64,000 nucleotides of DNA. It comes from Streptomyces hygroscopicus subsp. hygroscopicus. Its GTDB lineage: Bacteria; Actinomycetota; Actinomycetes; Streptomycetales; Streptomycetaceae. The stretch lies in contig NZ_BSSM01000017.1 of the NCBI RefSeq assembly GCF_030269125.1, positions 124,001-188,000 on the forward strand. Reading direction: 5' to 3'. The translations under genes and the position numbers were made by a program. This document shows, one piece after another, positions 7,618-15,276 of the stretch. The first letter of the stretch is position 1; every line of letters begins with the position of its first letter. Under the pieces are notes generated by a model. The model ran no database searches. It saw only the letters and a list, made by a program, of their open reading frames with translations, and was not told where the DNA came from.

Positions 7618-9068
7618 TGGCTTACGACGATCTTCGCTCCCTGCTGCGGGCCCTGGAGCGCGAGGGAGACCTCAAGCGCATCAAGGCCGAGGTCGACCCC
7701 TACCTGGAAGTCGGGGAGATCGTCGACCGGGTGCAGAAGTCCGGCGGCCCGGCGCTGCTCTTCGAGAACGTCAAGGGCTCGGCGATGCCGCTGGCCATGA
7801 ACGTCTTCGGCACCGACCGACGGCTGCTCAAGGCGCTCGGCCTGACGTCGTACGGCGAGATCTCCGACAAGATCGGCGGCCTGCTGCGGCCCGAGCTGCC
7901 GCACGGCTTCGTCGGTGTGCGCGAGGCATTCGGCAAGCTGGGCGCGATGGCGCACGTGCCGCCGAGGAAGATCAAGGAAGCGCCGGTGCAGGAGGTCGTC
8001 CTGCGGGGCGACGACGTCGACCTCGACCGGCTCCCCGCGCTGTTCACCTGGCCCGAGGACGGCGGCTCCTTCTTCAACCTGGGCCTGACCCACACCAAGG
8101 ACCCCGAGAGCGGCATCCGCAACCTCGGCCTCTACCGCCTCCAGCGCCACGACAAGCGCACCATCGGCATGCACTGGCAGATCCACAAGGACAGCCGGAA
8201 CCACTACCAGGTCGCCGCCCGCCGGGGCGAGCGGCTGCCGGTCGCCATCGCCTTCGGCTGCCCCCCGGCCGTCACCTACGCCTCCACCGCGCCGCTGCCC
8301 GGCGACATCGACGAGTACCTGTTCGCCGGGTTCATCGCGGGCAAGCGGATCGAGATGGTCGACTGCAAGACGGTCCCGCTCCAGGTACCGGCCAACGCCG
8401 AGGTCGTCCTGGAGGGCTGGCTGGAGCCCGGCGAGATGCTGCCCGAGGGCCCCTTCGGCGACCACACCGGCTTCTACACCCCGCAGGAGCCGTTCCCCGC
8501 GCTGAAGATCGACTGCGTGACGATGCGGAAGCGACCGCTGCTCCAGTCGATCGTGGTCGGCCGCCCGCCGACCGAGGACGGCCCGCTCGGCCGCGCCACG
8601 GAGCGCTTCTTCCTGCCGCTGCTGAAGATCATCGTGCCGGACATCGTGGACTACCACCTGCCCGAGGCCGGCGGCTTCCACAACTGCGCGATCGTCTCGA
8701 TCGACAAGAAGTACCCGAAGCACGCGCAGAAGGTCATGCACGCGGTCTGGGGTGCGCACATGATGTCGCTCACCAAGCTGATCGTGGTCGTGGACGCGGA
8801 CTGCGACGTCCACGACCTGCACGAGGTCGCCTGGCGCGCCCTCGGCAACACCGACTACGCCCGTGACCTCACGGTCGTGGAAGGCCCCGTGGACCACCTC
8901 GACCACGCCTCCTACCAGCAGTTCTGGGGCGGCAAGGCCGGGATCGACGCCACCCGCAAGTGGCCGGAGGAGGGCTACACGCGCGACGGCGGGTGGCCGG
9001 AGATGGTCCTGTCGGACCCGGATACGGCGGCCCTGGTCGACCGCCGCTGGAAGGAGTACGGCCTGTGA
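7617..9068 (+). CDS. UbiD-family menaquinone biosynthesis decarboxylase
   Basis: 483-aa UbiD-type decarboxylase that needs prenylated FMN. In the futalosine route it removes the carboxyl of the prenylated 1,4-dihydroxy-6-naphthoate-derived intermediate. Family features seen include MAYDDLRSLLRALEREGDL at the N terminus, the central GLYRLQRHDKRTIGMHWQ cofactor/metal region, and the EGPFGDHTGFY segment near residue 280 carrying the catalytic acidic residue. Length matches the family. Its stop overlaps the start of the UbiA-type prenyltransferase (GTGA), and the flavin prenyltransferase that makes its cofactor follows at 10047. This context fixes it to menaquinone rather than ubiquinone or aromatic-acid metabolism. 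It is probably transcribed from its own promoter with almost no leader. Confidence 0.93.
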   Translation: MAYDDLRSLLRALEREGDLKRIKAEVDPYLEVGEIVDRVQKSGGPALLFENVKGSAMPLAMNVFGTDRRLLKALGLTSYGEISDKIGGLLRPELPHGFVGVREAFGKLGAMAHVPPRKIKEAPVQEVVLRGDDVDLDRLPALFTWPEDGGSFFNLGLTHTKDPESGIRNLGLYRLQRHDKRTIGMHWQIHKDSRNHYQVAARRGERLPVAIAFGCPPAVTYASTAPLPGDIDEYLFAGFIAGKRIEMVDCKTVPLQVPANAEVVLEGWLEPGEMLPEGPFGDHTGFYTPQEPFPALKIDCVTMRKRPLLQSIVVGRPPTEDGPLGRATERFFLPLLKIIVPDIVDYHLPEAGGFHNCAIVSIDKKYPKHAQKVMHAVWGAHMMSLTKLIVVVDADCDVHDLHEVAWRALGNTDYARDLTVVEGPVDHLDHASYQQFWGGKAGIDATRKWPEEGYTRDGGWPEMVLSDPDTAALVDRRWKEYGL

Positions 9069-9967
9069 GCACGGCCGCCGCAATCCCCCGGCCGGGACGC
9101 ACCAAGGCGTTCCTGCGCCTGGTGATGATCGAGCACTCGGTCTTCGCGCTGCCCTTCGCCTACATCGCCTCGCTGACGGCGATGTTCGAGCTGGACAAGG
9201 ACATCCACTGGGCCCGGCTGCTGCTGGTCACGGTCTGCATGGTCGGTCTGCGCACCTTCGCGATGGCCGTGAACCGGATCATCGACCGGGAGATCGACGC
9301 CCGTAACCCGCGCACGGCCCACCGCGAACTGGTGACCGGCGCGATGTCGGTACGGCACGCCTGGACGGGCGCGCTGGTCGCGCTGGTGGTCTTCCTGGGC
9401 GCGGCGGCGCTCCTGAACCCGCTCTGCCTGGCCCTCGCCCCCGTCGCGGTGATCCCGATGGTGGTCTACCCCTACGGGAAGCGGTTCACGAACTTCCCGC
9501 AGGCCATCCTGGGGATCGCCCAGGCCATGGGCCCCATCGGCGGCTGGCTCGCCATCTCGGGCAGCTGGTCCTGGGACGCGGTGATCCTCGGCCTCGCGGT
9601 CGGCGTCTGGATCGGCGGCTTCGACCTGATCTACGCCTGCCAGGACGTGGAGACCGACCGGGCGATCGGCGTGAAGTCGGTCCCGGCCCGCTTCGGCATC
9701 CCGGCCGCCATCCGGGGTGCCCGCGTCTGCCACGCGATCACCACCGCGCTGTTCGTCTGGTACGCCCTCGCGACCCACGCCGGCGCCTTCTTCTGGCTCG
9801 GCCTGGTGATCGTCGCCGGGGCCTTCCTGTACGAGCACAGCATCGTGCGCCCGCACGACCTGTCCCGCCTCAACCGGGCGTTCTTCAGCGTCAACGGGTT
9901 CATCGGCATCGCGCTTTTCGTGTGCGCCCTGCTGGACCTGCTGGTCCGGGGCCTCACGGTCCGATGA
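9065..9967 (+). CDS. mqnP: Menaquinone biosynthesis prenyltransferase (UbiA family)
   Basis: 300-aa polytopic membrane enzyme attaching the polyprenyl chain to 1,4-dihydroxy-6-naphthoate. Both Asp-rich Mg-diphosphate motifs are present: NRIIDREIDARNPRT near residue 77 and YACQDVETDRAIGVKSVP near residue 195. Eight or nine hydrophobic helices can be counted. The GTG start at 9065 overlaps the stop of the UbiD-type gene by 4 bp, so the two are cotranslated. A 12-bp stem terminator at 9999-10029 follows. The futalosine-pathway assignment rests on neighbours (UbiD, UbiX, mqnE) and on the absence of men genes here. Confidence 0.93.
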   Translation: MSTAAAIPRPGRTKAFLRLVMIEHSVFALPFAYIASLTAMFELDKDIHWARLLLVTVCMVGLRTFAMAVNRIIDREIDARNPRTAHRELVTGAMSVRHAWTGALVALVVFLGAAALLNPLCLALAPVAVIPMVVYPYGKRFTNFPQAILGIAQAMGPIGGWLAISGSWSWDAVILGLAVGVWIGGFDLIYACQDVETDRAIGVKSVPARFGIPAAIRGARVCHAITTALFVWYALATHAGAFFWLGLVIVAGAFLYEHSIVRPHDLSRLNRAFFSVNGFIGIALFVCALLDLLVRGLTVR

Positions 9968-9998
9968 CGCCCGAACAAGGGGCCTCGGCCCGCTTCTT

Positions 9999-10029
9999 GC
10001 GCCCACCCGGCCTGAGCCCGGGTGGGCGC
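9999..10029 (+). terminator. Strong hairpin terminator after the UbiD-UbiA pair
   Basis: GCGCCCACCCGG (9999-10010) pairs perfectly with CCGGGTGGGCGC (10018-10029) around a 7-nt loop, giving a 12-bp GC stem without a T-tract. It separates the UbiD/UbiA unit from ubiX, whose own -10 box begins 6 bp later. Confidence 0.75.
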
Positions 10030-10034
10030 GCCGG

Positions 10035-10047
10035 TACGCTCAAGGTG
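10035..10047 (+). promoter_or_regulatory. -10 box giving a probably leaderless ubiX transcript
   Basis: TACGCT at 10035-10040 is 6 nt upstream of the ubiX GTG at 10047, a spacing that puts the transcription start on the start codon. It follows directly after the upstream terminator, consistent with an independent ubiX promoter. Confidence 0.45.
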
Positions 10048-10727
10048 TGAACGCAGGAGAAACGCGGCGCGTGCCTTGGATCGTGGGGGTGTCCGGTGCT
10101 TCCGGGACACCGTATGCGGCTGCCGTGCTGCGGGCGCTGCTGGGGGCGGGGGAGGCGGTGGACCTGGTGGTCAGCCGGGCCTCCCGGCTGACGCTGCTGG
10201 ACGAGACGGGGATCTCGTTCCGGGACGCCCACTGGCAGGACGACCTGCGGGAATGGCTGGCCCGTGGTGCCGACGGCAAGCCCGGGACCTTCGATGTGGA
10301 CCTCGGCGGGGTGCGGTACTGGAACGCGGGTGACCTCGCGGCGGGACCGTCGTCGGGGTCGTACCCGGCGAAGGGCATGCTGATCGTGCCCGCCTCCACG
10401 GCCTGTGTGGCCGGGGTCGCGCTGGGCCTGTCCAAGGACCTGCTCCAGCGCACGGCGAGCGTCACACTGAAGGAACGCCGCACCCTCGTCGTCGCCGTGC
10501 GGGAGACCCCCCTGAACGGTCAGACCCTGCGGCACCTCGTCGCCCTGGACGACGCCGGCGCCTCGGTCGTCCCCGCCTCGCCGGCCTTCTACGCGGGTGC
10601 CACGCACATCCAGGATCTGGTGGACTTCGTCGCCGGGCGGGTGCTGGACGCGGCGGGCGTCGAACACGGCCTGTACCGGCGCTGGCGGGGCGGGCTGGGC
10701 GGCGGCTCCACCCGCCAGGAGCAGTAG
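10047..10727 (+). CDS. ubiX: UbiX-family flavin prenyltransferase
   Basis: 226-aa enzyme of the UbiX family that makes prenylated FMN from FMN and dimethylallyl phosphate, the cofactor of the UbiD-type decarboxylase two genes upstream. The flavin-binding N terminus IVGVSGASGTPYAAAVLRAL and the central TVKERRTL-like region (SVTLKERRTLVVAVRETPL, residues about 140-158) with PASPAFY are typical. GTG 10047 is chosen because an upstream start would cross the terminator. The stop codon lies inside the first unit of an 18-bp tandem repeat that continues downstream. Homotypic partner genes support a role in menaquinone synthesis. Confidence 0.92.
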   Translation: MNAGETRRVPWIVGVSGASGTPYAAAVLRALLGAGEAVDLVVSRASRLTLLDETGISFRDAHWQDDLREWLARGADGKPGTFDVDLGGVRYWNAGDLAAGPSSGSYPAKGMLIVPASTACVAGVALGLSKDLLQRTASVTLKERRTLVVAVRETPLNGQTLRHLVALDDAGASVVPASPAFYAGATHIQDLVDFVAGRVLDAAGVEHGLYRRWRGGLGGGSTRQEQ

Positions 10728-10784
10728 CGCCGGCGGCAGCAGTAGCGCCGGCGGCAGCAGTAGCGCCGGTGGCAGCAGTAGCGC
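10722..10784 (+). repeat. 18-bp tandem repeat at the ubiX stop codon, 3.5 copies
   Basis: The unit CAGTAGCGCCGGCGGCAG occurs at 10722-10739 and 10740-10757, with one C-to-T change at 10758-10775, and then a 9-bp partial copy. The ubiX TAG is the TAG of the first unit. Copy number could vary between strains without altering the protein. It lies in the gap before the Lrp/AsnC gene. Confidence 0.9.
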
Positions 10785-10831
10785 TCTACCCCTCATCACT
10801 CGAGAACTCTTCAGCGGAAGGCTTCGATCGC

Positions 10832-11287
10832 ATGGACGCGGTGGACAGGCAGCTCATCCAGGCCCTGAGGGAGAACGGCCGGGCCTCCTACGCGGAGCTG
10901 GGGCGCCTCGTCGGCCTGTCGGGCCCGAGCGTCACGGACCGCATCAACCGGCTGGAGGCGGCCGGGGTCATCACCGGTTACCGCGCCACGGTCGACGCGG
11001 CCTCGCTCGGCCTCGGCGTCACCGCCCTGATCGGCATCTCGCTGTCCGACGCGGCCGACCACGAGGACGTGGCGCAGCGGCTGCGGGACCTCAAGGAGAT
11101 CGAGGACTGCTGGTTCATCGCCGGTGACGACTCCTTCATGCTCAAGGCGCGCGCGGCGGACGTGGACGGTCTGGAGCGGATCATCCGCCGGCTCAGCGGG
11201 ACGAAGGGCGTGTCGCGGACCCGTACCACCATCGTGCTGTCCACGAAGTGGGAGAACCGGGTCGGGGAGCTGCCGGAAGAGGTGTAG
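10832..11287 (+). CDS. Lrp/AsnC family transcriptional regulator
   Basis: 151-aa regulator. An N-terminal winged helix-turn-helix (MDAVDRQLIQALRENGR, then YAELGRLVGLSGPSVTDRI) is followed by a RAM/AsnC effector domain (VTALIGISLSD..EIEDCWFIAGDDSFMLKARA). ATG 10832 is preceded by GGAAGG about 11 nt upstream; a longer in-frame start at 10769 would lie inside the 18-bp repeat tract and is rejected. It sits between ubiX and mqnE on the same strand, so it could respond to an amino acid and adjust these genes. No operator can be pointed to. Confidence 0.88.
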   Translation: MDAVDRQLIQALRENGRASYAELGRLVGLSGPSVTDRINRLEAAGVITGYRATVDAASLGLGVTALIGISLSDAADHEDVAQRLRDLKEIEDCWFIAGDDSFMLKARAADVDGLERIIRRLSGTKGVSRTRTTIVLSTKWENRVGELPEEV

Positions 11288-11290
11288 GGA

Positions 11291-11296
11291 TACCGT
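11291..11296 (+). promoter_or_regulatory. Candidate mqnE -10 box
   Basis: TACCGT lies 29 bp upstream of the mqnE ATG, directly after the stop of the Lrp/AsnC gene. A start near 11303 would leave a short leader containing the AGAAAGG ribosome site. No -35 is convincing. Confidence 0.3.
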
Positions 11297-11325
11297 AGGC
11301 CGAGCTGTCGTAGAAAGGTGTTGGC

Positions 11326-12489
11326 ATGGACGTCGGGCTCAAGCGCGAGCTGGAGGAGAAGGTCCGCTCCGGTGAGCGGCTGACCCGCGAGGACGGCATC
11401 GCGCTGTACGAGTCGGACGACCTGGCCTGGCTCGGCGGTCTGGCGCACGAGGTGCGGACGCGCAAGAACGGCGACGTCGTGCACTTCAACGTCAACCGGC
11501 ACCTGAACATGACGAACGTGTGCACGGCCTCCTGCGCGTACTGCTCCTTCCAGCGCAAGCCGGGGGAGAAGGACGCGTACACGATGCGCATCGAGGAGGC
11601 CGTCAAGCTCGCGAAGGCGATGGAGACGGAGAACCTCACCGAGCTGCACATCGTCAACGGGCTGCACCCGAACCTGCCGTGGCGCTACTACCCGCGCTCG
11701 CTGCGCGAGCTGAAGGCGGCGCTCCCGAACGTCTCCCTCAAGGCCTTCACGGCGACGGAGATCCACCACTTCGAGACGATCTCCGGGCTGTCGGCCTCGG
11801 AGATCCTGGACGAGCTGATCGACGCGGGTCTGGAGTCGCTCACCGGCGGTGGCGCGGAGATCTTCGACTGGGAGGTCCGCCGGCACATCGTGGACCACCG
11901 GACCCACTGGGAGGACTGGTCCCGGATCCACCGGCTGGCGCACGAGAAGGGTCTGAAGACCCCGGCCACGATGCTCTACGGCCACATCGAGGAGCCGCGC
12001 CACCGCGTCGACCACGTGCTGCGCCTCCGCGAGCTCCAGGACGAGACCGGCGGCTTCCAGGTCTTCATCCCCCTGCGCTACCAGCACGACTTCGTGGACA
12101 TGAAGGACGGCAAGGTCCGCAACCGCCTCCAGGCGCGGACGACGATGGCGACGGGTGCCGAGGCCCTGAAGACCTTCGCGGTCTCCCGCCTGCTGTTCGA
12201 CAACGTCCCGCACGTGAAGGTCTTCTGGGTCATGCACGGCGTCCAGACCGCCCAGCTGGCCCTCCAGCACGGCGCGGACGACATGGACGGGTCGGTCGTC
12301 GAGTACAAGATCACCCACGACGCCGACAACTACGGCACCCCGAACAAGCTGACCCGCGAGGACCTCCTGGACCTCATCCGCGACGCCGGGTTCCGCCCCG
12401 TGGAACGCAACACGCGCTACGAGATCATCCGCGAGTACGACCCCGCCGATCCGGCACGCCGGGACTCCCCCCAGCCGATGCGCGTCTGA
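11326..12489 (+). CDS. mqnE: Aminofutalosine synthase MqnE (radical SAM)
   Basis: 387-aa radical SAM enzyme that joins the MqnA product, 3-[(1-carboxyvinyl)oxy]benzoate, to the adenosyl part of SAM to give aminofutalosine. The [4Fe-4S] motif is CTASCAYC (residues about 66-73), preceded by FNVNRHLNMTNV, the MqnE/MqnC/CofH subclass signature. Later regions such as ELHIVNGLHPNLPW and ATMLYGHIEEPRHR match the family. The start has AGAAAGG 8 nt upstream. mqnE and mqnC (at 34034) are related paralogues; the location next to UbiX/UbiA and the NGLHP segment identify this one as MqnE. It converges on a lipoprotein gene across a hairpin terminator. Confidence 0.93.
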   Translation: MDVGLKRELEEKVRSGERLTREDGIALYESDDLAWLGGLAHEVRTRKNGDVVHFNVNRHLNMTNVCTASCAYCSFQRKPGEKDAYTMRIEEAVKLAKAMETENLTELHIVNGLHPNLPWRYYPRSLRELKAALPNVSLKAFTATEIHHFETISGLSASEILDELIDAGLESLTGGGAEIFDWEVRRHIVDHRTHWEDWSRIHRLAHEKGLKTPATMLYGHIEEPRHRVDHVLRLRELQDETGGFQVFIPLRYQHDFVDMKDGKVRNRLQARTTMATGAEALKTFAVSRLLFDNVPHVKVFWVMHGVQTAQLALQHGADDMDGSVVEYKITHDADNYGTPNKLTREDLLDLIRDAGFRPVERNTRYEIIREYDPADPARRDSPQPMRV

Positions 12490-12497
12490 CGACCTCT

Positions 12498-12535
12498 CGC
12501 CCACCCATCCGTCCCGGCCGGCCGGCGGGTGGGCG
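12498..12535. terminator. Bidirectional hairpin between mqnE and the lipoprotein gene
   Basis: CGCCCACCC (12498-12506) pairs with GGGTGGGCG (12527-12535); the loop is itself a CCGGCCGGCCGG-like palindrome. It lies 9 bp after mqnE and between converging genes. Confidence 0.6.
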
Positions 12536-12570
12536 GTAACCGTCCGGCCGGGGCGAGCGGGCCCCGCCCA

Positions 12571-12615
12571 AGGGGGCGCGGGGAACCGCGCGGCCGGCCA
12601 CGACCGGCCCGCACC
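12571..12615 (+). repeat. Dispersed Streptomyces intergenic repeat (GGGGCGCGGGGAAC type)
   Basis: The stretch from 12571 contains GGGGGCGCGGGGAACCGCGC followed by GGCCGGCCACGACC and GGCCCGCAC. This closely follows a sequence I know to recur many times between genes in Streptomyces genomes (GGGGCGCGGGGAACTGCGCG, then CAGCCACGA). Here it sits in the gap between converging genes, its usual kind of location. Family recognition is from memory; no genome scan was possible. Confidence 0.6.
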
Positions 12616-12631
12616 CGGCGAACACGCCTCC

Positions 12632-13513
12632 TCAACTCCAGCTGGGCGACGGCCCGTACGCCGGCTTGTACGGAATCGGCCGGCCGGTGTGCGCGTCGAG
12701 CACGACCCGGTCGCCCACCGGCTGCGCCAAGCGGACCGTCACCTGGCGCGGCCTCGCCTGCTTGGTGCAGTCGCCGTGCTCCTGGTTCTCGACGGCGCCG
12801 GAGAGCACGACGCTGCCGGCGGTCTCCAGGACGGTCACCACGGGCCCGTCGTCGCAGACGCCGTCGAGGGCGATCACCGTCACCGAACGCCCGTCCACCG
12901 CGATCCGGACCACCCGGTCGAGGGGCTGCCCCGGGACCCCGCCGCCCGGTCCGATCGGCGGCCGGGGGAGCGGTGACGCGGTGACGGCGGCCCGCGTGAG
13001 CGGGTCCGCGTAGCCCTCCAGGGAGAACAGCCAGGCAGGGACCACCGCCGGGCCCCGGCTGGTGGCCACGGTCATCCGGCCCGGCTTCGCACCGGTCACG
13101 GTGAGGTGCGGCTTTCCGTCGACGCGACCGCCCGCCAGGGCGTCGTACGACTCCGCCGCCCCCACCATCGGCCGTGTGACCGACCTGCCCCCGGCCCACG
13201 TCACCCGCCCGTTCTCCGGTCCGGCACCGGGCAGCGCGCCCCGCGGGACCACGGCGTGGTCCCGAAGGGCCTCCTCTTCCGCCCGGCTCCGCAGACCGCC
13301 CCGCGGCAACTGGAGCACGTCCCCCCTGGGGTGGTAACCGGCCCGCCACGCGGCCGCGGCGGCCGACCCGTCCCACCCCTTCGCGACCCGGGCGGCCCGG
13401 CGCGCGGACGCCGTCCCGTCGTCACCGGCGCCCTCGTGCCCACCGCAGCCGGCGACGGCCGCCAAGGCCGCCGCCCCGAACAGGCTCACCGAGCGCAGCA
13501 TCCGTACCCGCAC
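12632..13513 (-). CDS. Secreted lipoprotein of unknown function
   Basis: 293-aa predicted lipoprotein. The N terminus MRVRMLRSVSLFGAAALA is a type II signal peptide with lipobox VAGC (Cys at about residue 23), followed by a Gly/Asp/Ser-rich linker. The rest is beta-rich with the cysteines CDD and DCT late in the protein, and a C terminus ending IPYKPAYGPSPSWS. I see no enzyme motif. GTG 13513 is preferred over the ATG at 13501 because GGGAGG stands 8 nt before it. It converges with mqnE. Homologues are generally annotated only as hypothetical, to my knowledge. Confidence 0.8.
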   Translation of the reverse strand: MRVRMLRSVSLFGAAALAAVAGCGGHEGAGDDGTASARRAARVAKGWDGSAAAAAWRAGYHPRGDVLQLPRGGLRSRAEEEALRDHAVVPRGALPGAGPENGRVTWAGGRSVTRPMVGAAESYDALAGGRVDGKPHLTVTGAKPGRMTVATSRGPAVVPAWLFSLEGYADPLTRAAVTASPLPRPPIGPGGGVPGQPLDRVVRIAVDGRSVTVIALDGVCDDGPVVTVLETAGSVVLSGAVENQEHGDCTKQARPRQVTVRLAQPVGDRVVLDAHTGRPIPYKPAYGPSPSWS

Positions 13514-13617
13514 GGGGGCCCCTCCCGGAAAACGCGCGCTTCCCTCCCGGCGACACCGGTCCTACCCAGGAGTGAGCCCTGCCGTTCACGCTCCCCCCGG
13601 ACGGGTACCCGGAGGAC

Positions 13618-14274
13618 ATGCCCTCCGCGACCACCCCCGAGGACGCCTACACCGCCGCCCCCTTCGTTCCCGCCCGCGGTGGGCTCGACGCGCTGCGCAG
13701 GGCGGCGGCCGACTGCCGGGGCTGTCCCCTGCACGGCCCGGCCACCCAGACCGTCTTCGGGGAGGGGGACGCGGACGCCCGCGTGATGCTCGTGGGGGAG
13801 CAGCCCGGTGATCAGGAGGACCGCCAGGGCAGGCCCTTCGTGGGGCCGGCCGGGCGGCTTCTGCACCGGGCGCTGGAGGAGGCCGGTCTGGACCCGGCGG
13901 AGGCGTACGTCACCAACGCGGTCAAGCACTTCAAGTTCGCGCAGACCGAGCCCCGCAAGCGGAGGATCCACCGCGCCCCGACCCTGCGGGAGATGACCGC
14001 CTGCGCCCCCTGGCTGGCGAGGGAACTGGCGCTGGTGGAGCCGGAACTGGTCGTCATCCTCGGTGCCACCGCGGGCAAGGCCCTCCTCGGGTCGTCCTTC
14101 AGGGTCGGGCAGGTCCGCGGCACCGTCATCGAGCGGGACATCCACGGCCGCCCCGAACGCCTCCTTCCCACCGTCCACCCGTCCTCCGTGCTCCGGGCCG
14201 ACGACCGCGACACGGCCTACCGGGGGCTCCTGGACGATCTGAAAGTCGCCGCACGCGCCCTTGGTAATGGATAA
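13618..14274 (+). CDS. udgX: UdgX-type uracil-DNA glycosylase
   Basis: 218-aa family 4-like uracil-DNA glycosylase. The catalytic motif GEQPGDQED (about 60-68) and the HPSSVLR motif (187-193) are present, with iron-sulfur cysteines Cys33, Cys36 and Cys129; the position of the further family-4 Cys is occupied by His104 in VKHFKF. The decisive feature is the inserted loop PRKRRIHRAP, with KRRIH at 114-118. In mycobacterial UdgX the His of KRRIH bonds covalently to the sugar after uracil removal and traps the enzyme on DNA. His118 is the equivalent. Upstream of ATG 13618 a GGAGG lies unusually close (2 nt). The stop codon overlaps the -10 box of the next gene. Probable role: tight uracil binding in repair or stress tolerance. 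Confidence 0.92.
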   Translation: MPSATTPEDAYTAAPFVPARGGLDALRRAAADCRGCPLHGPATQTVFGEGDADARVMLVGEQPGDQEDRQGRPFVGPAGRLLHRALEEAGLDPAEAYVTNAVKHFKFAQTEPRKRRIHRAPTLREMTACAPWLARELALVEPELVVILGATAGKALLGSSFRVGQVRGTVIERDIHGRPERLLPTVHPSSVLRADDRDTAYRGLLDDLKVAARALGNG

Positions 14275-14284
14275 GATGCGCTTG
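14272..14284 (+). promoter_or_regulatory. -10 box overlapping the udgX stop, giving a leaderless GNAT transcript
   Basis: TAAGAT at 14272-14277 begins with the udgX stop codon TAA and lies 6 nt before the GTG at 14284, the spacing expected for a leaderless start. No convincing -35 is seen. Confidence 0.4.
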
Positions 14285-14811
14285 TGGCCCTTACCTTCAC
14301 TCTGGAACCTCCTCTCACCCCCGCACTCCGCGACGGCCTCCTCGACCTGTGGACGGACGTGTCGAACGCGGGCGGTGCCGTCGGTTTCGTCCCTCCGGTC
14401 CGCCGCGAGGAGACAAGGCCCGAGCTGGTGCGCCACCTGGTGCAGATGGCCGAGGGCCGCACCCGGCTCCTCGTCGGCCAGGACGCGCACGGCACGCCGG
14501 TCGCCGCCGCGTTCCTCACCTCGAACCCACAGCACCTGAACGCGCACTGGCTGTCGCTGTACTCCGTGATGGTGCACCCCCGCCACCAGGGCGAGGGCCA
14601 CGGCCGCGATCTGCTGGCCGCCGCCGAGGACGCGGCCCGCGCGACGGACGGCATCGAGGCGATCCGCCTGTCCTGCCGGGGCGGCCAGGGCCTGGAGCGG
14701 TTCTACGCCTCCTGCGGCTACAAGGAGGTCGGCCGCGTTCCCGGCGCCGTACGCGTCGCGCCGGACGACGACCGCGACGAGATCTTCATGCTCCTGTCCC
14801 TGGGCCGCTGA
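14284..14811 (+). CDS. GNAT family N-acetyltransferase
   Basis: 175-aa acetyl-CoA-dependent acyltransferase. The GNAT core is visible: beta4 LSLYSVMVHPRHQGEGHGRDLL, with the pyrophosphate-binding loop HQGEGHGR at about residues 100-107, then beta5/alpha4 IRLSCRGGQGLERFYASCGY. The substrate is unknown. The start is a GTG just after a -10 box and with no Shine-Dalgarno, so translation is probably leaderless. It follows udgX with a 9-bp gap but appears to have its own promoter. Confidence 0.85.
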   Translation: MALTFTLEPPLTPALRDGLLDLWTDVSNAGGAVGFVPPVRREETRPELVRHLVQMAEGRTRLLVGQDAHGTPVAAAFLTSNPQHLNAHWLSLYSVMVHPRHQGEGHGRDLLAAAEDAARATDGIEAIRLSCRGGQGLERFYASCGYKEVGRVPGAVRVAPDDDRDEIFMLLSLGR

Positions 14812-14901
14812 GCCACCCCCTCCCGACCCCGCTGCATGGTCGCCCGCCTGGCGTGCTTCACTGGACGATGACCCCTTTTGGAATCGGACGAGTGGATTGA
14901 G

Positions 14902-15201
14902 ATGCTCCGCTACACGCTGATGCGCCTCGGTATCTTCGCGGGCTGCCTCCTGGTCGTCTGGGGAGCCGTCTACTCCGGCATCTTCCCGCGCGGCTTCGGC
15001 GCCTCCAACGGCCTGTGGGTGCTGCTGCTCGCCCTGGTCATCTCGGCGCCGATCAGCTGGGTGGCGCTGCGCAAGGAGCGGGACCGGGCGTCGATGCAGG
15101 TCGTGGGCCGCGTCGACCGCATGAAGGCGAACCTGGAGGCGAACCGCAGCCAGGAGGACGTCGCCGACGACGGCGCGCGGGCGCAGAGCCAGCCGTCCTG
15201 A
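14902..15201 (+). CDS. DUF4229 small membrane protein
   Basis: 99-aa protein with two membrane helices near the N terminus (MRLGIFAGCLLVVWGAVYSG and LWVLLLALVISAPISWVAL, about residues 7-58), then a charged cytosolic tail (RKERDRASMQVVGRVDRMK) with coiled-coil character. This is the DUF4229 layout of actinobacteria. I place the start at ATG 14902, with GGATTGAG adjoining; the longer ATG at 14878 adds a poorly conserved-looking charged segment. Single gene, function unknown. Confidence 0.8.
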   Translation: MLRYTLMRLGIFAGCLLVVWGAVYSGIFPRGFGASNGLWVLLLALVISAPISWVALRKERDRASMQVVGRVDRMKANLEANRSQEDVADDGARAQSQPS

Positions 15202-15262
15202 CGACACCCATCGCCCCCCGGCCAAGATCGCCGAAGGGCGGATGACGGCCCCGGCATCCCTC

Positions 15263-15276
15263 TAGTCTTGCCCTCA
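15263..15276 (+). promoter_or_regulatory. -10 box giving a probably leaderless TetR transcript
   Basis: TAGTCT at 15263-15268 lies 7 nt before the ATG at 15276. No Shine-Dalgarno is present between them. Confidence 0.4.

Noticed and set aside
10722..10784. CRISPR-like array
   Set aside because: Units are contiguous with no unique spacers; a simple tandem repeat.
7617..12489. Ubiquinone pathway genes (UbiD, UbiA, UbiX)
   Set aside because: Association with mqnE, mqnA and mqnC and the actinobacterial host point to menaquinone by the futalosine route.
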